From NCBI GenBank assembly GCA_015178975.1, contig WHVD01000092.1:124001-188000 (forward strand): a stretch of DNA of 64,000 bases, read 5' to 3'. Positions 10,742 through 21,779 of the stretch are shown in pieces. Position numbers and translations under genes: made by a program. The notes below the pieces were generated by a model. That model saw only the letters and a list, made by a program, of their open reading frames with translations, searched no databases and had not been told where the DNA came from. Within the stretch, counting starts at the first letter, position 1, and each line of letters opens with the position of its first letter. Source of the stretch: Hysterangium stoloniferum (taxonomy: Eukaryota > Basidiomycota > Agaricomycetes > Hysterangiales > Hysterangiaceae).

Positions 10742-11073
10742 TGTAAGGGGACAAGTCATTCACACTTTATTTTCCCCAGATTAGTACCCCCCAGATTATG
10801 CCTTATTGTCTATTCCATTTTATTACCTCCCCATAACAGGACACCTTATTCTTTATAGGGTACATTGAACTGATGTAAGAGGGCACTTAAGGCATGGGAA
10901 AATACACTGCGTGCTGTATAGCTGACGTGTCACACCTGGTAGAGTTTCCTTAGACTTTTCTCTTTGGATTTCCTCTACTAGGTAAGTAGATAGTTATCTT
11001 GTATTTCGTCATTTATATATATCTTTGGATTTCCTCTACTAGTGTGATATCCACTATTAGGGTTGCCCTTACA
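10742..11073. mobile_element. Solo LTR, TSD AATCC, in Copia gag
   Basis: 332 bp bounded by TGTAAGGG and CCCTTACA, with AATCC at 10737-10741 and 11074-11078. It interrupts the N-terminal gag region of the Copia remnant. Inside are two copies of CTTTGGATTTCCTCTACTAG about 65 bp apart. An alternative reading as an intron is possible on the minus strand (GTAAGG...TTACAG), but the perfect 5-bp duplication favours an LTR. Confidence 0.75.
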
Positions 11074-11971
11074 AATCCTCATAATTATTTTCTCCCAATA
11101 TGACACTACATTTGTAAGTATCACTGGATGCCATGACATGTCAATATCCACCAAGAATTTAACTTAAAAAGAACTAAGTAATTGGACAAGCAGTTGTAAC
11201 ACCGCCTTGCTCAACAGGGTTACCGTGATATTGCAAGGAAGGTAAAAACAAAGGCCCACTGAAGAGCACAATGCCAACAGTTCAAGTTCAATGTATCTAA
11301 AAGACTGTGTTAAAAGGTAAAATGACGTGGCACAGACCCAGATGATACTGTGAAGTGCTTGAGATGTGAGGGAAGAGTGTGACTGGAGAGAGAGGTGGCA
11401 GGGTGTGACAGGGTGAGTCACAAGGGTGATAAAAATGAAGTTGCCCAAAAATTGAGCGATGACAAGCAATTTGGAGTGTGAGAATATATTTCCTTTTATA
11501 GAAACGGGCACCTAAATAGGTGAAAAATGCCCACAATCACAGATGTGAGATGTGAGTCCAAAAAGCGACCAAATCACGCTAAAATCCAAGGAGATATAAC
11601 CAAAATAAAATCCAAATGCAATGTAGAGTGTTTTGGACAAGTAGAAGTTGTCAGAAAAGATGTGCAAAGTGATGGATTGTGCAGATGACAACTGGATATA
11701 CCGGTTTAGAAGCTGGGATAACCTGTTGAAACAGTTGAATAACTCTTGACAAACACCCTGTGAGTGTGAGGAAAGTAAACACTAAGGAGACTTTCCCACA
11801 CCCACAGCAGAGTATGCTACAGGGTGCTTACCTAAGCACCTACACATCAGTTACCTTACTAGGTAACTCACTCAATACTGCACCTACAGTGCTGGGAAAA
11901 ATACTACAAATATCAGAAAAATATAGGGAACATCATAGACTATGTGAGAGCTGTAATATCATACTCTAACA

Positions 11972-12224
11972 GGAAATTCCTGTCCCTCTCAGTCTGATAC
12001 TAGGATACAGAAGTTTTATTGTTATCGGGAGTGATCTGAATGGTTTTCTATTTTGTTCCTGCTGCACTGAAGACTTTCCCCAGAGTTATTACATTATGAT
12101 CCATGACCCCAGCAAGCATCATATCTTCTGCCCACGTCATGATGACAATAGCCGATGATCAACTTGGAGATTCATATCAACTCACAGTATCTCATTAATT
12201 CCCTAAATGACAATCATTCAAAAT
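11972..12224 (-). pseudogene. Family X remnant
   Basis: Matches the X region of other units (TTATCGGGAGTGATCTGAATGG and the stretch ending AATAGCCGATGATCA). Frames are broken. It lies head to head with the following C copy, as X and C do elsewhere. Confidence 0.4.
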
Positions 12225-12910
12225 GAAGGATGGTTTGGGGCTTCAAACTCAGAGCTGGGATGAATGCCCATCATGTAGGACAGAAGAGGGCCTGTCATAG
12301 CCACCTTTGTGAACCTCAAAGGGCACAGTGGAGTAGCAACAAAAGGGCCAGTAAGAAAGCAGAAAAAGGGGACATATAAGAATTCACAGCATGGTGAATC
12401 TGTACGTACCAGACAAACTCTGCCTGTGATAGGTCAAGGTGTGTCAGTCACAATCATGGATCTACATTGTCATCGTCACATTGAAGAGCCATGTTCACGC
12501 ATCAAGAGTGTGAGCCTGGGGCAAAACATTCCACTCAGCAAGACAGAAAATAATGAGGTTGGAGTAAGCATGTATTACCTGACATGGGGTTATGGGTACA
12601 GTTTATTAATACAAATTCTGATGGACATGCCACAATCAAAGATATTCCAAGTTTGACCCATATGTACGTCAATAAAATCTACCTTGAAAACTCTGGTCTT
12701 ACTTTACTCTTTGTCTTGTTCAGACATTTTACAAAATTCAAGCCGTTTGAAGTGGCAAGAGTGCCTGAATAAACTGTATTGCTTACCATCAACCTGACTA
12801 GATTGACTCAGGTTTCTTCTGATTGAAAATTTTTATAAAATTAAACAGGAAGTGCACAATCTCACCGGATAAAATCTGAGGTCATTTGACAGTGACAACG
12901 TCAGCAAAGC
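12225..12910 (+). pseudogene. Family C copy
   Basis: Keeps the C landmarks HCHRHIEEPC (about 12465-12500) and FINTNSDGHATIKDI (about 12597-12650). A short intron probably separates them (GTAAGC donor, CTGAC branch-like site, TACAG acceptor), as in other C copies. Function unknown. The next element in the unit is the A upstream block. Confidence 0.5.
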
Positions 12911-13070
12911 CGTATTGCAACCGTGACGTTCAATAATTCCCTAAATACTAAATTATGGGGTGAAAAATATCAAAACTATTATTAGTAAGAAAGTTGTAAA
13001 GTAACTAAGTCCACTGGAGCCTATATAGTTCAAAGCAGGTGAGGGCATTTTGCTTACGAAGGTAGGGATG
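12911..13070 (+). promoter_or_regulatory. Family A upstream block, gene lost
   Basis: Matches the 5' flank of A copies, including CTATATAG near 13021-13028, but an LTR begins at 13071 and no A exon follows. The normal A start would lie about 150 bp further on. Confidence 0.5.
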
Positions 13071-13866
13071 TGTTAGAATACGTACAGGGCGGGTCTCCGG
13101 AGAAACCCGCAGAATATTCAGTAGGACTTGGCTTCAGCTTATAGGCTGCACCCTCGCTAGATCGTGTTGTCCAATTTCAGACGGACGGATGGGAATCCTG
13201 GGGAGTCCAGGCGGGGGTCGTGGGTCGAGGGGTCATAGGTTGGAGGTTGTGGGTTGTGAGTCGAGATTGGTGAGAGAGATAGATGTGCCGGAGCCCATGG
13301 GCTCCGACTAGTGTGTGGTGTAATTCAAATAGGGTTTAGAGTGGAAAATGTATTAGATTACTGGGGGGAATCTAAGCCGATTTTCTGACTGGATTGTATG
13401 TACAACATCTGCCAGTTTAAATAGACCGTAGAGTGAATGTCATACCGAATCCAGTAATGATGAAACAAAATGAGCAAAACATAAAACAGGAATAGTAAAC
13501 ACCAAATTGGTGTTAGGAACGGGACGGAACGGAGCGGAGTCCGAATAGTGACAAATCATAAACCATAACGGGAAACAGAGTGGGAGTGGAGTCCAAATCG
13601 TGACAGGTCATTTGACTAAAATGGGAATGGGGCTCTGTTAGAGAGGTGACGGGTTTTACTGAGTGGGGTCCGGTGACTGATGGGTGGGATGAGGTCAGAA
13701 ATAGACAGAGACGGAGTCCGGTGAGTATTCTGGTGACTGAAACACAACATAACGAAGTTGAACGTAGACGAATCTGATGTACGGAGTCCAGTGGGAATTT
13801 TGGTGAACTGATAATGGGTGTGTATAAGTTAGTGCCTGGAGTCTGGCGGGATTTCTGGTCGTAACA
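13071..13866 (-). mobile_element. Type G LTR, inverted orientation
   Basis: On the minus strand it starts TGTTACGACC and ends ATTCTAACA, matching the LTR at 9123-10022 at both ends. Immediately upstream on that strand is AAAGGGAGGGTAC, a polypurine-tract-like run, as expected for a 3' LTR. It lacks the 21-bp minisatellite. No target duplication links its two sides; the flanks belong to different units. Confidence 0.7.
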
Positions 13867-14411
13867 GTACCCTCCCTTTATGCCGAAGTCCCAAAAAGGC
13901 TCTAGACCTCAATAAGGTTCTTGTCAGCTATGTGACGTGTATGTGACAAAAGTCATGTTGGTTACACGTACGTGTCAAGGAGTCATGTGATTTGGAAGGT
14001 AAGGTTCAAACACGACGAGCCTATATATAAATTTGAAAAAATAGAAATTCTTCTTCTTTATTACCCCCATCTTCGACAAAATGGGACCAAAGCCAACACC
14101 GCAAAGGGCAATGCCAACTGCCAGGTCCTCCACAGGCACTCCACATCAGGCGCCTTGGAGCGTGGCCCAACTTTTGGCGTGGTGAGAAGAGCAGCACCGA
14201 CTTCATGAAGAAGCAGAGAAGGAGGCCAGGGTGGCCGAGAAGGCCTTGGACAGAGAGTACATGGAGGCATTGGCCGCAGAGGAAGAGGCCGCGAGGCAGA
14301 AGGAATGAGAAGAGGAGGAGGCTGCACGGGTGGCCATGGAGAAAGTGTGGGTGGCTGCAGACAGAGCTGCGGTTGTCGCAGGAAAAGTAAGTCCCAGTTT
14401 CAACTTGTGCC
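13867..14411. mobile_element. Internal fragment next to the type G LTR
   Basis: Adjoins the LTR through a polypurine-like run. Read on the plus strand (antisense to the LTR) it has a TATA box (TATATATAAAT, about 14025) and, from the ATG at about 14082, a Glu/Ala-rich coiled-coil-like reading frame (EEAEKEARVAEKALDREYM) that is broken. Such an antisense frame near a 3' LTR may be an accessory frame of the element or a captured gene. It ends near 14411, where family A resumes. Confidence 0.45.
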
Positions 14412-16146
14412 CGAGCCGCGCATTACGTCACAATGTGGAAGGAGAAAAACGAGAATATAGATGGCATCAAGGCTGCGCACTGTGGTACATGCGGATTCGG
14501 GTTCGGAGGATCCAGCTATCATCTTCAGAGTAACCGATATGATTTTCTCGGCACAATCCAAGAGCGGGTAATTTGGACTCGCTTCCATCAAAACCAGACT
14601 GGTAGGACAATTTCATGGGTGGATGTAAGACAGTGCTGTAGGGTGGTGTGAACGTACCTTACGACGGGCACAATGATCGAAGAAACCACATTGAGCTGGT
14701 TGATGTGATCGGTGAGAAGCGTGCTGTCATCGAAGAAGGTTTGCAAGGAGCGCATACTCCAATACAGTGAACGTGATGCCTCCGAATCAATATGTTGTGT
14801 CAATGACACTATAAGAATGTTTATGTCATCCAGTATAATGTTCAATACAGCTCTACCAGAATCTCGAAACCATGCATCTTGGTGTATGCAATATACGAGA
14901 AGTGTAGGATATTGATACAAATAAAGTCGTTGTGAGTGTTTTTGTCTGTTAAGGTTTTGGTGGGCAGGATGAAATGCTATGATGTCGCGACGCACGATTG
15001 TAACCAGCATTCAATGTACCCTCTGATCGCCATGAGCTCCTCTACAGATAGTTGATGCACCTGGCAGATCGCTTCCACGATATACACAAGGCCGATCATG
15101 GTTGAGAAATCATGATAACGGGCGATTTGTATGATAAATGTTGATGCAACCTCATCCAAGTTGGTGTGCAGCGGTGACTTGACTAAAGCGTTGTAAAGTG
15201 ATGACGTCATCGCAGTTGACGCGTCTCTACCTGCCCAATCGACGCCGGGACAATGCTGGAAGGTCCAAGCCAAATATGTCATAAGCTGGGCGTGACCTTT
15301 GCTACTCGACGACACGTCAAATGAAGACATCGAGAAATCATCTAAAACCCTCATCGCTCTTCTCCGAATTTGAAGTGGATATGTGGGTCTACAAAGACGT
15401 TGGTATTTTGAGTGCATGCAACGTTGACGCTGAGTTATCCCTACCTCATTAAATCAACACTCTCTTGAACTAGTCTTCCCAATCTTGGCAGGGTGAGATG
15501 CTTGCGTAGAATCTTGCTAAAGGCACCGTTGTCTTGAGACAATTGATTCGTTATTTGGCCGTATATTGTCAGCTTTGTCATCAGCGAAGCTTTCTTTACA
15601 CTGTGCAGGACTTTCATCCCAACCCTTTCCAAACCGACTCCACAGTAATACCCAGGGCTAATTTCAATGCTTGATGATGTCTCAAGAATCCGTGAGAGCA
15701 TTCCCCAGTCATCTTCATGACTGCGATACGGGCTGAGGTTGGATGTCGTGTTGGTGGATATCTTAACAACATTCGGTGGGTCATGGTAGCCGTTTTTCCT
15801 TGACACTAACATGCCCAGCATGTGACCCAGATCACAGGAAATAGCATTATACTTTACTCACCCACTCGTCAACCCAAATCTCTATTTGGTTTACAGACAG
15901 TTGCATGTGCTGCTCGCCATCGGGGGCCCGATAACATAAAGCATGGCCGGGTTCGCTACAACCCCATCGTTCTTGAAGCTTCTCCCTGAATATCTCTCTC
16001 ATCCCAGTCTGAATTATCTGGTCCCGTTGCTCTGAACTCAATACATCTGGGGAAACTAAAGGTGGTAGTTCCTCAACGTCTTCAATGTAGGACTCAGCCG
16101 TTGCTAAATCGTGATTCCCCAGAGTCATCTCGTTGAAAGTAGACAT
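14412..16146 (-). pseudogene. Family A copy, 3'-truncated
   Basis: Exon 1 15862-16146, exon 2 15445-15805, exon 3 14996-15388, exon 4 14658-14945, and exon 5 from 14598 down to the break near 14412. All four introns keep recognisable ends (GTGAGT/TAG, GTAGGG/GTAG, GTGCGT/AACAG, GTACGT/ACCAG). Exon 2 has lost a base near its start, and exon 5 is cut by the retroelement fragment. The exon 1 and exon 3 translations remain close to the intact copy (WGCSEPG, HTNLDEVASTFI). Confidence 0.8.
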
Positions 16147-16548
16147 TGGTGGGTAGCAGTCGTACTTACATTAGACAGGGGTGCTGAGCGTTTATGGTGC
16201 AGTCAGTCGGAGTTAATTCCACCAAGGTACAGCCTTGCGGCCTTGCTTACACAGGACTCACAGCCTGTCACCCTTGCCTTTGTAAATAGCATGCCCTCAC
16301 CCCTCATACAGGCCCCAGGGCACTAAGTTACCTCACTACTTTCTTACGCCTTCTGATGAAGGTTCACACAGCAGTTAATAATAGTTTAGTCAATTGTCAC
16401 CCCATAGTATAATATTTCTGGCATTATTGAGCGTCAGAGTTGCAATGCGGCTTTTCTGACCTTCCAGAAGTGGCATCGACAAGGAATATATGAATGCACT
16501 CCAGAGCGATGCTCACTGGGTGCTGCATTTAAGTTGGCGCTGTCAACC
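16147..16548 (-). promoter_or_regulatory. Family A 5' flank and C-to-A spacer
   Basis: Shared by all A copies. It separates the end of C from the A start codon. The TATA-like box seen elsewhere is altered here. No open frame. Confidence 0.4.
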
Positions 16549-17109
16549 TCAGACTTTCTCCGGCGAGATTGCGCTCTTCCCGTTTAAGTTTTTCAAAACT
16601 TTCAATGAGAAGAAACACGGATCAATGATAGTCTTCAGGTTAATGGTCACATGAAACGGGTGGAATTTTGTAGAATGTCTGAAGAATACAAAGAGTAAGG
16701 TAAGACCAGAGTAGATTTTATTGAGGTACGTAACGGTCGAACTTGGAATATCTTCAATTGTGGCGTGTCCATCAAATTTTGTATTAATAAACTGCATATA
16801 TAATCCCATGCCAGGCAATAGTTGCTTACACCTAGCTTTATCATTACCTGTGTTGCCGAGTGGACTATTTCGCCTCAGGCTCATACTCTTGATCCGTGGA
16901 CATGGCTCTTCAATGCGACGATGACAATGTAATCCATTACTGCGACTCACGCAGCTTGACCGATCGCAGGCGGAGTTCGTCTGGTCCGTACAGATCCACC
17001 ATGCCGGGAATGCATGTCTGTCCCCTTTTTCTGCTTTCTTACCGGCTCCATTGGGGCTGGCCATGATAGTCCCTCTTCTGTCCCTGATACAAATTTCCAA
17101 GTTGATCAT
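16549..17109 (-). CDS. Family C, longest open copy (186 codons)
   Basis: One continuous frame from ATG at 17109. Landmarks are AWWICTDQTNSACDRSSC, LHCHRRIEEPCPRIKS, FINTKFDGHATIEDI and a hydrophobic stretch LTLLFVFFRHSTKF. Cys and His are frequent in the first half. The apparent read-through may cross a short intron, since other C copies have GTGAGT...CTGAG...CAG there. C always precedes A on the same strand and is head to head with X. I do not recognise the family. Confidence 0.5.
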   Translation of the reverse strand: MINLEICIRDRRGTIMASPNGAGKKAEKGDRHAFPAWWICTDQTNSACDRSSCVSRSNGLHCHRRIEEPCPRIKSMSLRRNSPLGNTGNDKARCKQLLPGMGLYMQFINTKFDGHATIEDIPSSTVTYLNKIYSGLTLLFVFFRHSTKFHPFHVTINLKTIIDPCFFSLKVLKNLNGKSAISPEKV

Positions 17110-17120
17110 CGGCTATTCTT

Positions 17121-17384
17121 ATGACAAAGTGGGCAGAAGATATGATTCGGGGTAATGCATCATCATGTAATGACTCCGGGGAAAGTGTTCAGTGCAGCAG
17201 AAAAAATAGAATACGACTTGCATTACTCTTGACGACAATACAACTTCGGTATGCTAGTACCAGTCCGAAAAGGGTAGGAATTCCCTTCAAAGACAGTGTG
17301 GCAAAGGCCGCACGTGTTCTTGGACTGGTTCAAGAATTCCTAATGAAGTCGTCACGGTTCGGGTCAAGAATGGTCCGGGAATAA
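17121..17384 (+). CDS. Family X, open copy (87 codons)
   Basis: Starts 11 bp from the C start on the other strand, so the two are divergent. Features include MTKWAEDMIRGNASSC and TSPKRVGIPFKDS. Other X copies are open in up to three frames, so the coding frame is not settled. An AT-rich stretch with TATATATAT follows. Function unknown. Confidence 0.4.
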   Translation: MTKWAEDMIRGNASSCNDSGESVQCSRKNRIRLALLLTTIQLRYASTSPKRVGIPFKDSVAKAARVLGLVQEFLMKSSRFGSRMVRE

Positions 17385-17448
17385 CCATTGCCTGTGAGAT
17401 ACATATATATATTGAATTATTAGTCAAAAAAACGAGCCCTACAAATTC

Positions 17449-18470
17449 TTAGGTATGATCGATCTCACGGACTCGGCACAGAGCTGCATCAATATTAAGA
17501 AGTGATTTTATGCGCTCTGAAATTGCTTCACAGGATAATCTTGAATACAGCTCCAGCGACATGTCGAAACCATAAATCTTAGTGGATGCAACCCACGAAT
17601 AGCTGAATAGGATCTTGGTTAACTGAACGTCGTGACTGGCTATTCTGGCGACAATGGTTTTCGTTAGCAGGATGAGGTGTGATGGCGCGATGCACTGTGA
17701 TAACAAGAATTCAAGTAACCTCTGATCACAGGGACTTCGTCTACACACTGCTGATGCATTTGGTAGATGGTTTCCATGAAATACGCAAGCCCACCAATGA
17801 GTAATGTAATTGCAATCAGGTTATTATTTTATAATAGTTCCGCCAAACCAGCACTAAACACCAACTTTGATGATGTTGTATCGACATTTATCATACAAAT
17901 TGCCCAAAGTGTATCAACATTTGATCGTCAGGATGATCGACACCGGGGCACCATATGAAGGTAAAACCCAAAGATGTCAGGAGCTTGGCAGTGTGATCTC
18001 TCCGCTGTCTATAGCATAGAGTGAACACCACCAGAACAGGGATAAAATAATCGACGCTTCCTCCGGAATTTCGTGGGTCTACGAAGACGTGAGTATTTCG
18101 AGTGTATTTAATGATTGACACTGAGCTATCCCTACCTCCTTCAATCAACGCTCTGTTGAATTAGTCTGCCAAGTCTTGCCAGAGTGTAATTCTGGGTCAG
18201 GAACCCGTCAATCCAGGATGCTGTGAGACCATTCCCCAGTCCGCGGTATGACTGAGATACCGGGTGAGGCAGGATGTGGCGTTCGTGGACTCCCTAGCAT
18301 CCCAACCATAGTCGGGGGGCCATGGTAATTTGTCTCTCCTTGGCAGTGAAACATCCAGTTTGACAACAGTCGTGCAGCGAGAATTAAACTCAAGCCGTCT
18401 GTTGCTTGAATAATGGCCATCCGTATTCAATTCTATCATCATCCCACCACAAGATTTCTAGTTTAAACAA
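17449..18470 (-). pseudogene. Old family A remnant, exons 2-4
   Basis: Recognisable but more diverged than other copies. Exon 2 remnant about 18140-18430, exon 3 about 17720-18110 (WCPGVDHPDDQ, NTNFDDVVSTFI on the shadow strand), exon 4 start about 17560-17640 (STKIYGFDMSLELY). It ends in sequence like B. Exons 1 and 5 are missing. The greater divergence suggests an earlier duplication. Confidence 0.55.
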
Positions 18471-18597
18471 CCTTTTTTCGCCTCAATGAGGGTGGTATTC
18501 CTCGTGTGCCCTTGCCATATCATGGGGCTTGCATCTTCCCAAATGTCTGAGAGAAAGATGACTAATTGAAACGTCTGCTGCAATATGCAAGAGGAGT

Positions 18598-19040
18598 TCA
18601 GAGCAATTTGTCAGGAGGTGGCTGACCGTCGAACATGAATATACTTTGTTCTCTGTCTTGTTCAGTGAACTGTTCGCCGCGACGCCCCAGGCTCATATAA
18701 TCCAAACATTGCTGTGGCTGTTCGATGTGACGATTGCAAGGTAGATTCAAGATTGTGAAGTACTGTACGTCCTTGCTAATGTCAAAGCTGACATCTAGCT
18801 GTGTCTCCTTGTCGAGCACCTTTGTGGCGACGAACTCACTAGCATTGTTTTGATGAAACAGTTTGAAAGCCACATAATTATGTTTCGGGGGTATTTTCCG
18901 GAAAACGAAGACGTAATTCGAATTCTCAACGGTGTCGACACAGCAGTGAAAGGTGTAGAGAATAACGCATGGGAAGGAACAGGGGTCGACAACTAATGTT
19001 CAAGGCACACGGATCTAGTCAAAATGGTTTTTTAATATTG
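18598..19040 (-). pseudogene. Family M copy
   Basis: Contains STPFTAVST, YPRNIIMW, NASEFVATKVL and ETQLDVSFDISKDVQYFTILNLPC in two overlapping open segments. The latter half, equivalent to LILIAGSS, has been replaced by unrelated sequence. It is head to head with the following D copy. Confidence 0.5.
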
Positions 19041-19306
19041 GATTGAATCAAATGAATTTTTCCCTACTATTCGCAATGAAATAAGTCAAACATACCAATT
19101 GGTGGAATGAAGGCCAGTCAACTGGCATGGAAGCAGCAGGGAACTGTCGGGATGGGGAGTAAAAAAATCGTCGTGGCGTGTAGTTTGACGCTAACGACTG
19201 AAAGATTGCAACAGACCATAAATCAGAAAATCTCGGGGAATGACTGATCCACGCGGCGGGTCGTGGGTATTCTTCAGCTCGTCGTTGATATGGGATTCCG
19301 GCTGAC

Positions 19307-20205
19307 ATGACCACGAGCTACCTTTCTCTTATACAAGGTGAAAGCTCACAACATGTGAAGAAATGTCGGTGTCTTTATCATGGTGTTGTCCATTGGTTTG
19401 GCCCCGGCTTCCTGTTCTCCCAAACAAAGGACACGAGAAGAATGGTGCGACCGCCTTCTTTGAGACCCCGTAATGGTATTCCATTCACATTGTTACTGCT
19501 AGTATATGCGATGTGATCTCACAGAGTAGTCATTGGAGTATATTAAACCCAGTGTAGAGAACCTCGCAGCGACTATTACAAGTGACTATCTTCGCTTTAA
19601 AATTGTATCAAATTATGTACCTTCATATAACTCTCAAGTTCGCGTCCTGTTTGAAATGATTGTCATTGATAAATCGGATATCACTTTAGCCGCTGGTGGT
19701 GGCCGCGAGTGTATTCAATGCATATATGGCATCAACGCGTGGAACCTGCAGAGCGCGCGGCGGTGGCGAAAAGTGACTGTATGCGCTCTTATATTTGCCC
19801 GGCCTATGGCGGCTTTATTGTCAAGTTTTCAATGGAAGAGAATTAGTTTAAGGAATTCGCCCAGTATATTGACTCGCACGGTATGGAGGCCCTTGGTGGG
19901 AAGATCATGGATCTTGTCGATTGAACATTACCCTGAAGGTATGATGAACCTGAACGAAACATGCATCGAATTAGGGATGGGGAGACCTTTTTCACACCTC
20001 CAGTGATATCTTACTTTAAACAAGTGTCGTTCATGATGCGGCTGTTGGTCTAATCACGGCTAGTGCCCCCACATGTATTCAACATATTGATGGGGACAAT
20101 TGAGGAGCTCGCGGCGATAATGAAAAGTCACTACATAGTTCTTACATAAGTTCAAACCTTATAGATTTATAACATCTACAACCCGGCTGCAATCCTTGTT
20201 TGGGT
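19307..20205 (+). pseudogene. Family D copy with long open frames
   Basis: The first open segment is 19307-19516 (ATG, MTTSYLSLIQGESSQHVKK). The second is 19533-20006, open for 157 codons, including SVENLAATITSDYLRF, VRVLFEMIVIDKSDITLAAG and ECIQCIYGIN. A short intron or a disruption separates them around GATGTGATCTCACAG. The motif LAA(T/I)IxSDY recurs in D. The copy is cut near 20205, where A exon 1 sequence begins. No function can be assigned. Confidence 0.5.
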
Positions 20206-20843
20206 GACGTTGAGCTACCACCCCTCAGCCCCCCAGGTGTATGGAGTTAAGAGCAATGGGACCAGATCATTCAGACTGGGATGAGAGATATATTCAGGGA
20301 GAAGCTTCGAGAACGATGGAGATGTAATGAACCCAGCCATGATTTATGTTTTCGGACCCCCAATGATGGGCAGCACATACAACTCTCTGCAAACTATATC
20401 GAGATTTGGGTTGACGAGTGGGTGAGTAAAGTATAATGCTATTTCCATGTGATATGTGTCACATGCTGTGCATTTCAGTGTCAAGGAGCAACGACCTGCC
20501 ATCACTCACCCACTATTGTCAAGATATCCACCAACACGACATCCAACCTCAGCCCGTATCGCAGGCATGCAGAGGACCGGGGAATGGACTCGGAGTATGC
20601 TGGGACATCTTCGAGTATTGAAATTGGCCCCGGGTATTACTGTGGAGTCGGTTTGGAAAGGGTTGAGATCAAAGTCCTTCACAGTGCGAAGACAGGTTTG
20701 CTGAGGGCAAAGTTGACAATATACGAGCAAATCTTAGATCGATTGTCTGAAGACGAAGGGGTGTTCAGCGAGTTTCTGCACAAGCATCTCACACTGTCAA
20801 GACTTGGAAGACTACTTTAAGAGTGTGTTGATTTAATGAGGTA
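20206..20843 (+). pseudogene. Family A exons 1-2 fragment
   Basis: Exon 1 lacks its first third (starts near the ELPPL-equivalent), ends at GAGTGG before GTGAGT (about 20430), and is followed by intron 1 and exon 2 (to about 20840, before GTAGGG). Exon 2 keeps the VKISTNTTSNLSPYR and ISVEIGPGYYCGVGLERV-like regions. Next comes B sequence in the opposite orientation, a fusion between units. Confidence 0.65.
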
Positions 20844-20854
20844 GGGATAACTCA

Positions 20855-21560
20855 GCCCTACAAAGCCAAAGGTATCATTGATACAATTCTCGTCAGCAAT
20901 CAATTCCAGAGTTGCAGTGAGCATAAGAAGTGATTGTATGAGCTTTCAATCCCACTCAAGTGATGTAGGTTTATGCAACTATAAATGCCTCCAAAGCGAG
21001 CTGGAAAAAAAGGAAAAAGGAAGGATATTATCCTCTTCCTTGCTTGCTTTCAATATACCAGTGAAAGGTGTAGCCAGGAGGGAATGACGGGTGGAAACTA
21101 AATTCCCAAGATACTCAAGCCTCAACTGGTTCGTTGATGAGATGGGCATTGTCCCTTAATGTGTAAGAAGACAAACAAGAATGGTGAAGGGAGTCAATAT
21201 AACCGCAATTATTCCTTTGAGAGCCAATGCCTGTGGTCAATGTGGTCTCCAAGTCATTTGCATCAGAAATGGACTGGTGAGGTAATGTCATGCACAAAAT
21301 GATAAATAATACTGGAAGAGAAAAGATAGTGAACATAATAATGTATTAAGGGCTCCACGAGCGAAGAAACTACCCAAGTTGATGTGAGTGGAGAGCAGCA
21401 CCGTGTTATCATTGAAGAAGGTTGGCAAGGTGACAAATTTCCAATACAGTGATTACTACGTCGAAAAATGAATACGACCCCTGAAAGATGTCATGGTTAT
21501 GTTTATTCCATCCACCACAATATTGAATACGGGTTAAAGGCCCTTGTTTATTGCGAGGTT
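20855..21560 (-). pseudogene. Family B copy
   Basis: Minus-strand matches to B: an exon-4-like end, LCMTLPHQSISDANDLETTL, and a 3' part with SRVESSYNHFLCSLQL-like residues. B corresponds to the last two exons of A, strongly diverged. Frames are interrupted. Confidence 0.45.
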
Positions 21561-21779
21561 TTGCGCTATAAGATCACCGACCCTGGAGATTGAAAATGGA
21601 TTTTGAAGATAAGATTCGCGTGAACAAGAGAAATGTTGTCATGGATCAGTGATTATTCCTACTGTTCTTTGTCGTTCTTCAATGACTTCCTTCGTGTGAT
21701 CCTAGGTAAGTGATGTGGGAACCGAGGTGGCGGGGCTTTGTCGAGATTTGGTAGCGGTATTCTACATGATGGGATGGTC

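Larger units (their letters stand above)
8777..11971 (-). mobile_element. Copia-type retrotransposon fossil, 5' half
   Basis: Minus-strand element. The 5' LTR starts TGTTAGAGTATG at 11971, with LTR and leader to about 11135, then the gag start (ATG at 11134, SVILGENNYEDL). The gag body is at 10713-10028 and contains a CX2CX4HX4C zinc knuckle (CTFCNGSSHTQDNC). The protease region follows to about 8777 (SSHMTPHCHWFSSYTPF, RVLHVPHLTSNL). Integrase, RT and the 3' LTR are absent. It is broken and carries two later solo LTRs (9123-10022 and 10742-11073). Confidence 0.85.

Noticed and set aside
10742-11073. Intron of a Copia gag gene
   Set aside because: GTAAGG and TTACAG fit, but the 8-bp inverted ends and perfect AATCC duplication favour an LTR. 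Kept as an alternative in the feature entry.
14021-14403. Minus-strand Pro/Ala/Ser-rich frames
   Set aside because: Shadows of the Glu/Ala-rich plus-strand frame in the retroelement fragment.
16647-16924. Small frames on both strands over family C
   Set aside because: Shadows of the 186-codon C frame at 16549-17109.
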